A stretch of 64,000 nucleotides of DNA from assembly GCF_029639405.1 (NCBI RefSeq), contig NZ_CP121274.1:3348001-3412000 (forward strand), given 5' to 3'. Below the pieces are notes generated by a model. It made no database searches and was not told the DNA's origin. It was given only the letters and a program-made list of their open reading frames with translations. Made by a program: the position numbers and the translations under genes. The stretch comes from Microbacterium proteolyticum. Its GTDB lineage: Bacteria; Actinomycetota; Actinomycetes; Actinomycetales; Microbacteriaceae. Shown here one piece after another: positions 1 through 8,844 of the stretch (position 1 is its first letter; every line of letters begins with the position of its first letter).

Positions 1-21
1 CCCGAGTCCCGCGACGCCGAC

Positions 22-708
22 GTGCGCGTCGCGGTGTCGACCGTCATCTTCAGCGTCCGTCGCGACGCCGACGACGAGCCGGTGCTCTCGCTCCCCCTGG
101 TCCGGCGTACGCGCGACCCCTACGGCGGCCGGTGGGCGCTCCCGGGCGGCTGGCTCGACCCGACCGAGAGCCTGGATGCCGCGGCATCCCGGACCCTGGA
201 GGAGACCACGGGGCTCACGCCGAGCTATCTGGAGCAGCTCTACGCCTTCGGGGCGGTGGACCGCTCACCGACCCGCGTCGTGTCCATCGTGTACTGGGCG
301 CTACTGCGCTCCGACGAGGTCGACGCCCAGGTCGCCGCCCACGCCCGCGAGGGCGACGCGCCAGAGAACGTCGAGTGGTTCGACGCGGCCGCGCTGCCCG
401 CCCTCGCCTTCGACCACAACCACATCGTGGAGTACACGCTCTGGCGCCTGCGCAACAAGGTCGGCTACAGCCGCATCGCGCACGGACTCCTGCCGGACGA
501 GTTCACCCTCGCCGACCTGCGCGAGGTCACCGAGACGATCCTCGGGCGCCGCCTCGACCCGGCGAACTTCCGCCGGCAGATCGACACCTCCGACACCCTC
601 ATCCCGACCGAACGCTTCCGCACCGGGAGCCACCGCCCCGCACGCCTGTACCGCTACAACCGTGACGTGGAGCTCGCCGACCGCGGCCCGCTCACGTCCC
701 GTCACTGA
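22..708 (+). CDS. nrtR: NrtR/NdnR-type Nudix-related regulator of NAD synthesis
   Basis: Probable transcriptional repressor of the NAD genes that follow. The first ~150 residues are a Nudix fold and the last ~70 a winged helix, the architecture of NrtR/NdnR. The Nudix box (residues 43-65) keeps G43, E49, R57, E61 and G64, but Thr replaces Glu at 58 and 62, so it probably binds an ADP-ribose-type ligand rather than hydrolysing it. NdnR of Corynebacterium represses an ndnR-nadA-nadC-nadS operon, the same order as here apart from nadB. The frame stays open to the window edge, so the GTG at 22 is only the first start visible and the true start may lie outside. nadA begins 11 bases after the stop. 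Confidence 0.85.
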   Translation: MRVAVSTVIFSVRRDADDEPVLSLPLVRRTRDPYGGRWALPGGWLDPTESLDAAASRTLEETTGLTPSYLEQLYAFGAVDRSPTRVVSIVYWALLRSDEVDAQVAAHAREGDAPENVEWFDAAALPALAFDHNHIVEYTLWRLRNKVGYSRIAHGLLPDEFTLADLREVTETILGRRLDPANFRRQIDTSDTLIPTERFRTGSHRPARLYRYNRDVELADRGPLTSRH

Positions 709-719
709 TCGGACCGCCC

Positions 720-2051
720 ATGAGCACGACATCCCTCACCCTGCAGCCCCGCCCCGAGATCGACCCCTCCGTCGATCACGTCATCCAGGCGATCGTCTCC
801 GGCGCGTCCACCGACGCCACCTGCACGACCGACCTCGCCGTAGGGCCCTGGGACTTCGACACGCGCCCCGGCTACGGCCCGGGTTCGTCGATGGGCGACG
901 TCATCCCCACGGGCGCGCCGCGGCAGGGCGAGCTGCCCCGCGAGTACCGCGAGGCCCCCGACGACGAGCTGGACGCGCGCATCCGCGCGGCGAAGGCGAC
1001 GCTGGGCGACCGGGTCGTCGTGCTCGGACACTTCTATCAGCGCGAAGAGGTCGTGCGACACGCCGACTACGTCGGCGACTCGTTCCAGCTCGCCAACGCG
1101 GCGAAGGACCGCCCCGAAGCCGAGGCGATCGTGTTCTGCGGTGTGCACTTCATGGCCGAGACCGCCGACCTTCTGTCGCGTCCCGAGCAGGCCGTCATCC
1201 TGCCCAATCTCGCGGCCGGCTGCTCGATGGCCGACATGGCCGACATCGACCAGGTCGAGGAGTGCTGGGAGCAGCTCGAAGACGTGCTCGGCGACCTCGA
1301 GACCCCGGATGCCGACGGCCTCGTCCCCGTGATCCCGGTCACCTACATGAACTCCAGCGCGGCCATCAAGGGGTTCGTCGGGCGTCACGGCGGGATCGTG
1401 TGCACCTCGTCCAACGCGCGCACGGTGCTGGAGTGGGCCTTCGCCCGCGGCCGCCGCGTGCTGTTCTTCCCCGACCAGCACCTCGGCCGCAACACCGCGA
1501 AGGCGATGGGCGTGCCGCTCGAGCAGATGCCGATGTGGAACCCGCGCCGGCCGCTCGGCGGCTCGACCGCGGAGCAGCTCGAGGACAGCCGCGTGATCCT
1601 GTGGCACGGCTTCTGCTCGGTGCACCGTCGTTTCACCGTCGATCAGATCGACAGGGCCCGCGCGGAGCACCCCGGCGTCCGGGTGATCGTGCACCCCGAG
1701 TGCCCGATGGACGTCGTCGACGCGGCCGACGAAGCCGGGTCCACCGACATCATCCGCAAGGCCATCGCCGCGGCCGAGCACCCCACGACCTTCGCCATCG
1801 GCACCGAGATCAACCTCGTCCAGCGCCTCGCGGCCCAGTACCCGCAGCACGAGATCTTCTGCCTCGACCCGGTCGTCTGCCCGTGCTCGACGATGTACCG
1901 CATCCACCCCGGCTACCTCGCGTGGGTGCTGGAGTCGCTCGTCGCGGGCGAGGTCGTCAACCGCATCACGGTGCCGGCCGACGTCGCCGAGCCCGCCACG
2001 GTCGCCCTCGAGCGCATGCTCGCGGCCAAGCCGAACGGCGCCGTGAAATGA
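720..2051 (+). CDS. nadA: Quinolinate synthase NadA
   Basis: Condenses iminoaspartate with dihydroxyacetone phosphate to quinolinate, using an oxygen-sensitive [4Fe-4S] cluster. At 443 residues it is longer than E. coli NadA because of an N-terminal extension of ~85 residues, as in other actinobacterial forms. Likely cluster ligands are C140 (FCGVHFMAE), C228 (IVCTSSNAR) and one of C387/C389 (CPCSTMY). The family signature VVLGHFYQ is at residues 100-107. It is cotranscribed with the regulator upstream and overlaps nadB by four bases (ATGA). The cysteine desulfurase nadS at the end of the operon probably supplies sulfur for this cluster. Confidence 0.95.
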   Translation: MSTTSLTLQPRPEIDPSVDHVIQAIVSGASTDATCTTDLAVGPWDFDTRPGYGPGSSMGDVIPTGAPRQGELPREYREAPDDELDARIRAAKATLGDRVVVLGHFYQREEVVRHADYVGDSFQLANAAKDRPEAEAIVFCGVHFMAETADLLSRPEQAVILPNLAAGCSMADMADIDQVEECWEQLEDVLGDLETPDADGLVPVIPVTYMNSSAAIKGFVGRHGGIVCTSSNARTVLEWAFARGRRVLFFPDQHLGRNTAKAMGVPLEQMPMWNPRRPLGGSTAEQLEDSRVILWHGFCSVHRRFTVDQIDRARAEHPGVRVIVHPECPMDVVDAADEAGSTDIIRKAIAAAEHPTTFAIGTEINLVQRLAAQYPQHEIFCLDPVVCPCSTMYRIHPGYLAWVLESLVAGEVVNRITVPADVAEPATVALERMLAAKPNGAVK

Positions 2052-3556
2052 CCGACGTCATCGTGGTCGGCAGCGGCATCGCCGGTCTCACCGCGGCCCT
2101 GCACGCGGCGGAGAGGGGGTGCCGGGTGACCGTCGTCACCAAGGGCTTCCTGGCCGACACCAACACGCGCTGGGCGCAGGGCGGCGTCGCCGCCGTCACG
2201 GCCCCGGACGACACCGTCGACTCGCACATCGCCGACACTCTGACCGCCGGCGTGGGCCTGAACGACCCCGCCGCCGTGCGGACGCTCGTGACCGAAGGCC
2301 CCGACCGGATCGCCGAGCTCGTCCACCGCGGAGTCACCTTCGACCGCGCGGCCGACGGCGACTTCGCGCGGGGACTCGAAGCGGCGCACGCACGCCCGCG
2401 GGTGCTGCACGCCGGAGGGGATGCCACGGGCGCGGCGATCCAGGCCGCGCTCGGAGCCGCGGTGCGCACGGCGAGGGGCGTCGAGGTGCTCGAGCACACG
2501 ATGCTGCGGGAGCTCGTGATCGAGGGCGAACGGGTCGTCGGCATCGACGTCGAGACGGGCGGTACGACGCGGCGCCTCCGCGGCGACGCGGTCATCCTGG
2601 CGACGGGCGGTGCCGGGCAGCTCTACTCCCACACGACCAACCCCGTCTCGGCCACCGGCGACGGGATCGCCGCGGCCCTGCGCGCGGGAGCCGCCGTCGC
2701 CGATCTCGAGTTCGTGCAGTTCCACCCCACGGCCCTCGCGGTCGGTGACGCGTTCCTCGTCTCCGAGGCGGTCCGTGGCGACGGCGCGACCCTGATCGAC
2801 GACGCCGGACGCCGTTTCGCCTTCGACGCCCACCCCGACGGCGAACTCGCCCCGCGCGACGTGGTCGCCCGCGCGAACGCCCGCGCGATGGCCGCGCAGG
2901 GAGGGCGCCCCGTGCGCCTGGATGCCACGGCCCTCGGCGCCGAACGTCTCGCCCGGCGGTTCCCCACCATCGACGCCGCCGTCCGCGCCCGCGGCCTCGA
3001 CTGGTCGCGCGAACCGATTCCGGTCACTCCCGCCGCGCACTACCTCATGGGCGGCGTCGTGACCGACCTCGACGGACGGACCACGGTGCCGGGGCTGTAC
3101 GCGGTCGGTGAGACCGCCCGCACCGGCGTGCACGGCGCGAACCGGCTGGCATCCAATTCGCTCCTCGAGGGCGCCGTGTTCGGCGCGCGCGCCGGCGAGG
3201 CGGCGGCCACCGACCGCGCGTGGCCGCCGGTCGAGGCGCCGGCAGCCGTCCCGCTCCCGGTCGTCGCGGCCGCCAGCGCTCCCCCCTTCACCCGTGCCGC
3301 TCTGCAAGAGCTCATGTGGGAGCACGCCGGGCTCGTCCGCGACGACGACGGCCTCCGCCGCGCCGCCGGTGTCCTCGCCGCGTGGGCAGCGGACCCCCGC
3401 CTCCGAAACGCGGAGGACGCGGGACTGCTCCTCGTCGCGCAGCACGTCGTCGGCGCCGCCCTCGCCCGCACCGGATCGGTCGGCGCCCACTTCCGCGCCG
3501 ACGAGGCCGGCCCCGCCGTGACGTCCCTTCCCGCACAGGAGGCCCTCGCATGCTGA
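2048..3556 (+). CDS. nadB: L-aspartate oxidase NadB
   Basis: FAD enzyme that oxidises L-aspartate to iminoaspartate, the substrate of NadA. The 502-residue protein opens with the dinucleotide-binding motif VVGSGIAGL, followed by NTRWAQGGVAAV, the substrate-site segment EFVQFHPTAL and the C-terminal FAD segment GLYAVGETA...GANRLASNSLLEG, all typical of the succinate dehydrogenase/fumarate reductase flavoprotein family. The ATG at 2048 overlaps the nadA stop, and the 3' end overlaps nadC by seven bases, so the genes are probably translationally coupled. The frame is open far upstream of 2048, but that part is only an alternative frame of nadA. Confidence 0.95.
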   Translation: MTDVIVVGSGIAGLTAALHAAERGCRVTVVTKGFLADTNTRWAQGGVAAVTAPDDTVDSHIADTLTAGVGLNDPAAVRTLVTEGPDRIAELVHRGVTFDRAADGDFARGLEAAHARPRVLHAGGDATGAAIQAALGAAVRTARGVEVLEHTMLRELVIEGERVVGIDVETGGTTRRLRGDAVILATGGAGQLYSHTTNPVSATGDGIAAALRAGAAVADLEFVQFHPTALAVGDAFLVSEAVRGDGATLIDDAGRRFAFDAHPDGELAPRDVVARANARAMAAQGGRPVRLDATALGAERLARRFPTIDAAVRARGLDWSREPIPVTPAAHYLMGGVVTDLDGRTTVPGLYAVGETARTGVHGANRLASNSLLEGAVFGARAGEAAATDRAWPPVEAPAAVPLPVVAAASAPPFTRAALQELMWEHAGLVRDDDGLRRAAGVLAAWAADPRLRNAEDAGLLLVAQHVVGAALARTGSVGAHFRADEAGPAVTSLPAQEALAC

Positions 3557-4407
3557 CCCGCGCCGCGATCGACCGCGTCGTCACCGCCGCACTCGAGGAG
3601 GACGCCCCGTGGGGCGATCTCACCAGCGAGACGCTCATCCCCGCGGATGCGACCGCCCGCGCCGAACTCATCGCCCGTGAGATCGGCGTCTTCAGCGGGG
3701 CCGCCGTGTTCCGCGCGGCGTTCACACTGACCGACCCGACGATCGACGTCGACATCCGCGTCGCCGACGGCGCCGAGTTCGTCCCGGGCGAAGTGCTCGC
3801 GGTGGTGACCGGCCCCGCACGGGCGGTGCTGACCGCCGAGCGGATCGGACTGAACTTCGTGCAGCGGATGTCGGGCATCGCCACCCTCACCAGCCGCTAC
3901 GTCGCCGCCGTCGCCCACACCGGCGCGCGCATCGTCGACACCCGCAAGACGACGCCGGGACTCCGCGCGATCGAGCGGCAGGCGGTCCGCGACGGGGGCG
4001 GCCACAACCACCGGTTCTCCCTCTCGGATGCCGTCATGGCCAAGGACAACCACCTCGCCGTGCTCGCGGCATCCGGTCTGCCGCTCACGCAGGCGCTGGA
4101 AAGCGCGATCGCGCGACTCCCGCACACCACGCACGTCGAGGTCGAGGTCGACCGCCTCGACCAGATCGACGCCGTCCTGGCCGCAGGTGTCGACACGATC
4201 ATGCTCGACAACTTCTCGCTCGACGACCTGCGGGCCGGCGTCGAGAAGGTCGCCGGGAGCGTCGTCGTGGAGGCGTCCGGCGGGGTCACGCTCGACACCG
4301 TGCGCGCGATCGCCGAGACGGGCGTCGACGTCATCTCCGTCGGGGCGCTCACCCACTCCGCTCCCTCGCTCGACCTCGGTCTCGACATCCGCATCCGCAC
4401 GACGTGA
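3550..4407 (+). CDS. nadC: Nicotinate-nucleotide pyrophosphorylase NadC
   Basis: Converts quinolinate and PRPP to nicotinate mononucleotide, CO2 and pyrophosphate, the last dedicated step of the de novo NAD route. It has 285 residues, the usual length. Visible signatures are the PWGDLTSE N-terminal segment, the substrate-binding DTRKTTPGLR, the GGGHNHRFSLSD stretch, AMAKDNH-like VMAKDNHL, and the C-terminal barrel segments IMLDNFS and VEASGGV. The start is an ATG inside the 3' end of nadB and the stop overlaps nadS as GTGA. Confidence 0.96.
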   Translation: MLTRAAIDRVVTAALEEDAPWGDLTSETLIPADATARAELIAREIGVFSGAAVFRAAFTLTDPTIDVDIRVADGAEFVPGEVLAVVTGPARAVLTAERIGLNFVQRMSGIATLTSRYVAAVAHTGARIVDTRKTTPGLRAIERQAVRDGGGHNHRFSLSDAVMAKDNHLAVLAASGLPLTQALESAIARLPHTTHVEVEVDRLDQIDAVLAAGVDTIMLDNFSLDDLRAGVEKVAGSVVVEASGGVTLDTVRAIAETGVDVISVGALTHSAPSLDLGLDIRIRTT

Positions 4408-5534
4408 GCCTGTACCTCGACAACGCCGCGACGACCCCGGTCCGCCCCGAGGTCGTCGAGGCGATGGCGCCGTACCTCACCCGGTGGTTCGGCAACCCGT
4501 CGAGTCACCACGAGGTCGGCGAGGCCGCGGCATCCGCTCTCGAGGACGCCCGCGCGCGCGTCGCCGCGATCCTCGGCATGCGCACCGGTGACATCGTGTT
4601 CACCTCCGGCGGCACCGAGTCGAACAACACCGCGATCAAAGGCCTCGTCCTCGGATCGGGGCGGCGGCACCTGATCACGACGGCGATCGAGCACGAATCC
4701 GTCCTCGCCTCGGCCGACTACCTCGCCCGGCTGCACGGCGTCGACGTCACCTACGCCCCCGTCGACGAGACCGGGACGCTCTCCCCCGACGCCCTCGCCG
4801 ACGCGCTCCGCGACGACACCGCGCTCGTGAGCGTCGGGTACGCCAACAACGAGGTCGGGACGGTTCAGGATGCCGCGGCCCTCGCCGCCGTCGCGAAGGC
4901 CCGGGGCGTGCCGTTGCACCTCGACGCGGTGCAGGCCGCGGGGTGGCTGCCGCTCGCCGGGCTCGGCGCCGACGCGATCACCATCGCGGGGCACAAGATC
5001 GGCGCGCCGAAGGGCACCGGCATCCTCGCCGTCCGCGGGCGACTCCCCCTGGAACCGCTGCTGCACGGGGGCGGTCAGGAACGCGGGCGGCGCTCGGGGA
5101 CCCCGGACGTCGCCGGCGCCGTCGCCATCGCGACCGCGCTGACGCTGGCGGAGGCCGAACGCGAGACCGAGGCCGCCGTCGCCGTGCGTCAGCGCGACGC
5201 GTTCGTCGCGGGGGTGCTCGCGGGTGTCCCGGGCGCGCGACTCACCGGGCACCCCGTGCACCGTCTGCCCGCCACCGCCAGTTTCGTCTTCCCCGGTGTG
5301 AACGGCGAGACGGTGCTGCTCGAACTCGAACGGCGCGGGATCGTCTCGTCCAGCGGCTCGGCGTGCGCGGCGGGCAGTGACGAGGCCTCGCACGTCCTGC
5401 TCGCCCTGGGCATCGACCCCGACGACGCCCGCACCGCCGTCCGGTTCACTTTCCCCCACCGTATGACGCAGAATCTCGACGCCGTGGCAATCGCCGTCGC
5501 CGAGGCGGTGACCGCCGTAGGATCACGCGGGTGA
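4404..5534 (+). CDS. nadS: Cysteine desulfurase, NadS type
   Basis: PLP-dependent class V aminotransferase-fold enzyme of 376 residues that takes sulfur from cysteine. The PLP lysine is K198 in IAGHKIG and the catalytic cysteine C321 in SSGSACAAGSD; HLDAVQ is the cofactor-binding Asp segment. Placement at the end of nadABC points to a dedicated role in building the NadA Fe-S cluster, as proposed for nadS of Corynebacterium. It could instead be a general IscS/NifS-type desulfurase or serve tRNA thiolation. The GTG start at 4404 overlaps the nadC stop, and its own stop overlaps the next start. Confidence 0.88.
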   Translation: MSLYLDNAATTPVRPEVVEAMAPYLTRWFGNPSSHHEVGEAAASALEDARARVAAILGMRTGDIVFTSGGTESNNTAIKGLVLGSGRRHLITTAIEHESVLASADYLARLHGVDVTYAPVDETGTLSPDALADALRDDTALVSVGYANNEVGTVQDAAALAAVAKARGVPLHLDAVQAAGWLPLAGLGADAITIAGHKIGAPKGTGILAVRGRLPLEPLLHGGGQERGRRSGTPDVAGAVAIATALTLAEAERETEAAVAVRQRDAFVAGVLAGVPGARLTGHPVHRLPATASFVFPGVNGETVLLELERRGIVSSSGSACAAGSDEASHVLLALGIDPDDARTAVRFTFPHRMTQNLDAVAIAVAEAVTAVGSRG

Positions 5535-6427
5535 GTTCCCCCGCGATCACCGTGATCGTCCCCGGCCGAGACGTGGCCGAGTTCGCCGGTGAAGCCCTGC
5601 GATCGCTGCAGACGCAGACCCTCGAACGGTGGCGGGCCGTCCTCGTCGACGACGGCTCGACCGACGACACCCGCCGCCTGTTCGCCGACGCGGCTGCCGC
5701 CGATCCGCGCTTCGAGCTCGTCGAGCACGACGAGCCCCGCGGACTCGGCGCCGCCCGCAACAGCGGCCTCGACCTCGTCGACACGCCCTACACGGCGTTC
5801 CTCGACGCCGACGACCGTCTCCGGCCGGGGGCGCTCGAACGGCTCTGGACCACCCTCGAGTCCTCCCGGAGCGACTTCGTCGTCGGCGCGTACGTCCGGC
5901 TGCGGCCCGACGCCGACGGGCCGGAGTACACCGCGGGCGACGTGCAACCGTGGGTGTCGGCGGCCACCGACCCCGCCCGCACGGGGACGACGCTGACGGA
6001 GCACCCCTCGGCATCCGGGAACATCGTGGCCTGGTCCAAGCTCAGCCGGACCGACTTCTGGCACGCCCACGGGCTGCGCTTCCCCGAGGGGCGCTACTAC
6101 GAGGACCAGGTCGTCGCACAGCGCATGTACACGCTCGCGACCGCGTTCGACGTCGTTCCCGACGTCGTCGTGGACTGGCGGGAACGCCGCGACCGCAGCT
6201 CCATCACCCAGCGTCTGAGCGAGGTCGACGTGCTGCGCGACTACCTCGAGGCGCTCGGCGAGGGCATCGCCGTGCTGCGGGCGGCGGGAGCCGACGCCGC
6301 CGTGGCCGAGCGCGGACGCCTGATCCGCACGCTCGATCTTCCACCCCTGCAACGCATCGCCGAGACGCACCCCGATCCGGTGTACCGGATCGCGCTCGAG
6401 GCGTTCCTCGAGACGCTGCCGGCGTAG
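5531..6427 (+). CDS. Family 2 glycosyltransferase
   Basis: GT-A-fold glycosyltransferase of 298 residues. It begins with ITVIVPGRDVAEF, then LVDDGSTDDT (nucleotide-sugar binding), GAARNSGL and the metal-binding TAFLDADDRL, all standard GT2 features. Acidic residues in YYEDQVVAQRMY fit the ED motif of the catalytic base. No membrane segment is evident, so it is probably cytoplasmic or peripheral and may act on a cell-wall polymer or teichoic-acid-like glycan. The acceptor cannot be read from the sequence. Its GTG start overlaps the nadS stop, which ties it to the NAD operon although no metabolic link is obvious. Confidence 0.85.
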   Translation: MSSPAITVIVPGRDVAEFAGEALRSLQTQTLERWRAVLVDDGSTDDTRRLFADAAAADPRFELVEHDEPRGLGAARNSGLDLVDTPYTAFLDADDRLRPGALERLWTTLESSRSDFVVGAYVRLRPDADGPEYTAGDVQPWVSAATDPARTGTTLTEHPSASGNIVAWSKLSRTDFWHAHGLRFPEGRYYEDQVVAQRMYTLATAFDVVPDVVVDWRERRDRSSITQRLSEVDVLRDYLEALGEGIAVLRAAGADAAVAERGRLIRTLDLPPLQRIAETHPDPVYRIALEAFLETLPA

Positions 6428-6444
6428 GGCGCCCCGCGGCGTCG

Positions 6445-6629
6445 GTCGAGCGCCCACGACACGCCGCATCGGGTCGCGTCGCCCGGCGAGTGTCCAGGAC
6501 ACGCCGCATCGGGTGCTGCGCTCACGGCGTGTCCTGGACACTCGACCGGGTCCGGGCTGCGGCGGCACGTGAGTGTCCACGACACGCGGATGCCACGGCG
6601 AGTGGTCCGCGTGTCTTGGACACTCGACG
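6445..6629. repeat. Cluster of inverted repeats between convergent genes
   Basis: The 279 bases between the convergent glycosyltransferase and ABC exporter genes hold no coding sequence but five copies of a ~19-base unit related to GAGTGTCCAGGACACGCCG. Copy 2 (6488-6506) and its exact reverse complement (6525-6543) form a perfect 19-base inverted repeat with an 18-base loop. Copy 4 (6571-6589) and copy 5 (6607-6625, reversed) match at 18 of 19. A degenerate copy 1 lies at 6448-6466. Each unit is itself nearly palindromic (GTGTCC-A-GGACAC). It could act as a bidirectional transcription terminator or be a REP-like element. Confidence 0.8.
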
Positions 6630-6706
6630 CCGCTCGGCGAGCGACGCGGCGTGCCCGCCGGGCGTGGAGCGCGCACCGGAGGGCCGGCGCCGACCGGGCG
6701 GGGAGC

Positions 6707-8650
6707 CTACGCCGGCGGCTGGTCGCCGCGACGGGAGACCAGGGCGGGACGCCCGAGATCGACGCTGTCGCGCTCCTCCTCCGTGAGCACGAACGACGCG
6801 GCGAGCTGCTCGGCGGCGAGCCCGGCGTAAAGTCCGCCCGCGGCGAGGAGCTCGGAGTGGGTGCCCGACTCGACGATGCGTCCGGCGTCGACGACGTGGA
6901 TGCGGTCGGCACCGATGACCGTGGAGAGGCGGTGGGCGATCGACAGCGTCGTGCGGCCGTGCGCCGCAGTCTCGAGCGCTTCCTGGACGATGCGCTCCGA
7001 CACCGTGTCCAGGGCGCTCGTCGCCTCGTCGAGCAGGAGGACCGGCGGGTCTTTCAGCAGCACCCGGGCGATCGCGATGCGCTGCTTCTCGCCGCCCGAC
7101 AGCCGGTAGCCGCGTTCGCCCACGATCGTGTCGTAGCCCTCCTCGAATCCGGCGATGACGTGATGGATGTTGGCCGCGCGACAGGCTGCCTCGATCTCGG
7201 CATCCGTCGCCTCGGGCTTCGCGTAGCGCAGGTTCTCGCGGACGGAGGCGTGGAAGAGGTATGTCTCCTGCGAGACGATGCCGATGTCGTCGATGATCGA
7301 CGCGCGTTCGAGGGTGCGGACGTCGGCGCCCGAGAACATCACCGCTCCCGCGCTCGCCTCGTACATGCGCGGCGTCAGGTACAGGATCGTCGTCTTGCCC
7401 GCGCCGGACGGGCCGACGAACGCGACGTGCTGCCCCGGCTCCACGACGAACGAGACGCCGCCGAGCGTGGGTCGCGCCTGCTCGGGCGCATCGGGATACC
7501 GGAACACCACGTCGCGGAACTCGATGCGTCCGACGGGGCCGGGCGCCTCCGACACCGGGATCGCGTCGGGCGCGTCGGCGATCGCGGGCTTCAGGTCGAG
7601 GTACTCGAAGATGCGCGCGAACAGGGCGGACGAGGTCTGCACGTCGAGGGCGACGCGCATGAGACCCATGAGCGGCATCAGCAACCGCGCCTGCACCGTC
7701 GTGAACGCGACGATCGTGCCCGCCGTGAGCGTGCCCGCGCCACTGCCGACGAGGATGCCGGCCACGAGGTAGATGATCGCGGGGACGCTGGCCATGATGA
7801 CCTGCACCACCGCGAAGAAGCGCTGCCCGCTCATCGCCTGCCGCACCTGCAGGCGCACCTGGTTGGCGTTCTCGGCGTCGTACCGGGTCGACTCGGTGCG
7901 CTGCCGGTTGAACGACTTGGACAGCAGGATGCCGGACACGCTGAGGGTCTCCTGCGTGATCGCGGACAGCTCGGAGAGCGACTCCTGGGTCTGTGCGGCG
8001 ATCCGTGCCCGTACCTGGCCGACACGGCGCTGCACGAGGACGAGCACCGGCATGATGACGACGGCGATCAGCGTCAGGCGCCAGTCGATGAGGATCATTG
8101 CCACGAGTGAGGCGACCACCGTCACCGAATTGCCGAGGATGCTCGTCACCGTGTTGGTGAGCACGCCCGAGACACCACCGACGTCGTTCTGCAGGCGCGA
8201 CTGGATGACGCCCGTCTTGGTGCGCGTGAAGAAGCCGAGCTCCATCGCCTGAAGGTGATCGAACAGGCGGACCCGGAGATCACCCGTGACGCGGTTGCCG
8301 ACCGTGGCGGTGAACCACGTCTGCGCGACACCGAGGCCCCCCGAGAGGAGGAAGAGGCCGATCATCGCCGCGACGAGCCCGGTGAGGAGTCGGAGGTCGA
8401 CCGGCGAGCCGTCGACGGGGAACAGCGCGTCGTCGAAGATGCGCTGCACGAGCAGCGGCGGGATGACGGCGACCGCGGCGCCCAGCACGACCAGGATCAC
8501 CGTGATGGCGATGCGTCGACGGTAGGGGCGGAACAGGGACGCCACGCGGCGGCCCAGGTCGGGCACGCGCGGCGCCTCGGCATTGCGCTGCCGCTGCGTC
8601 TCCGCGTAGACGCCGCGGAACATGCCTCCGCCCATGCCGCCCATGCTCAT
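6707..8650 (-). CDS. ABC exporter, fused membrane and ATPase domains
   Basis: Half-size type IV ABC exporter of 647 residues. Roughly residues 35-320 form a six-helix membrane domain and residues 370-600 the ATPase, with Walker A GPSGAGKTT, signature LSGGEKQRIA, Walker B VLLLDEATSALD and the H-loop SIAHRLS. It probably works as a homodimer and exports a hydrophobic compound or lipid; the substrate is unknown. The ATG at 8650 (MSMGGMGGGM) was chosen because the Met/Gly-rich opening is common in actinobacterial homologues; an upstream start at 8725 would add 25 untypical residues. It is divergent from the DHA2 exporter. Confidence 0.9.
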   Translation of the reverse strand: MSMGGMGGGMFRGVYAETQRQRNAEAPRVPDLGRRVASLFRPYRRRIAITVILVVLGAAVAVIPPLLVQRIFDDALFPVDGSPVDLRLLTGLVAAMIGLFLLSGGLGVAQTWFTATVGNRVTGDLRVRLFDHLQAMELGFFTRTKTGVIQSRLQNDVGGVSGVLTNTVTSILGNSVTVVASLVAMILIDWRLTLIAVVIMPVLVLVQRRVGQVRARIAAQTQESLSELSAITQETLSVSGILLSKSFNRQRTESTRYDAENANQVRLQVRQAMSGQRFFAVVQVIMASVPAIIYLVAGILVGSGAGTLTAGTIVAFTTVQARLLMPLMGLMRVALDVQTSSALFARIFEYLDLKPAIADAPDAIPVSEAPGPVGRIEFRDVVFRYPDAPEQARPTLGGVSFVVEPGQHVAFVGPSGAGKTTILYLTPRMYEASAGAVMFSGADVRTLERASIIDDIGIVSQETYLFHASVRENLRYAKPEATDAEIEAACRAANIHHVIAGFEEGYDTIVGERGYRLSGGEKQRIAIARVLLKDPPVLLLDEATSALDTVSERIVQEALETAAHGRTTLSIAHRLSTVIGADRIHVVDAGRIVESGTHSELLAAGGLYAGLAAEQLAASFVLTEEERDSVDLGRPALVSRRGDQPPA

Positions 8651-8844
8651 GCGGGTCAGCCTACGTCCGACCGGGGCCACCGGGACGCGAGGAGCGATGT
8701 CGGGGGTCCCCCATAGACTCGGCACAGCCGCTCGACACCGGGCTCCCTCGGTCGACCGGGAATAGGGGGCCGCGTCCCGCGGTTACCCCGCACGTCCGTC
8801 GCCTTCCGTGACGCCACGACGCCCTCCCTGGATTGGATCTCGCC

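Noticed and set aside
176..2047. Very long upstream extension of the nadB frame
   Set aside because: It overlaps nrtR and nadA entirely and reads as Arg/Pro/Ser-rich text. The flavoprotein begins at 2048 with the nucleotide-binding motif.
6445..6629. CRISPR array
   Set aside because: Repeats alternate in orientation, spacing is irregular (about 18-40 bases), and there are no cas genes.
6569..8110. A 513-codon open frame on the plus strand opposite the ABC exporter
   Set aside because: At ~70 % G+C long antisense frames are common. Its product is Arg/Glu-rich with no domain, and the minus strand encodes an intact exporter with all ATPase motifs.
8833..8844. TTG start for the DHA2 exporter
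   Set aside because: It would add only four residues and has no better ribosome site than the ATG at 8845.
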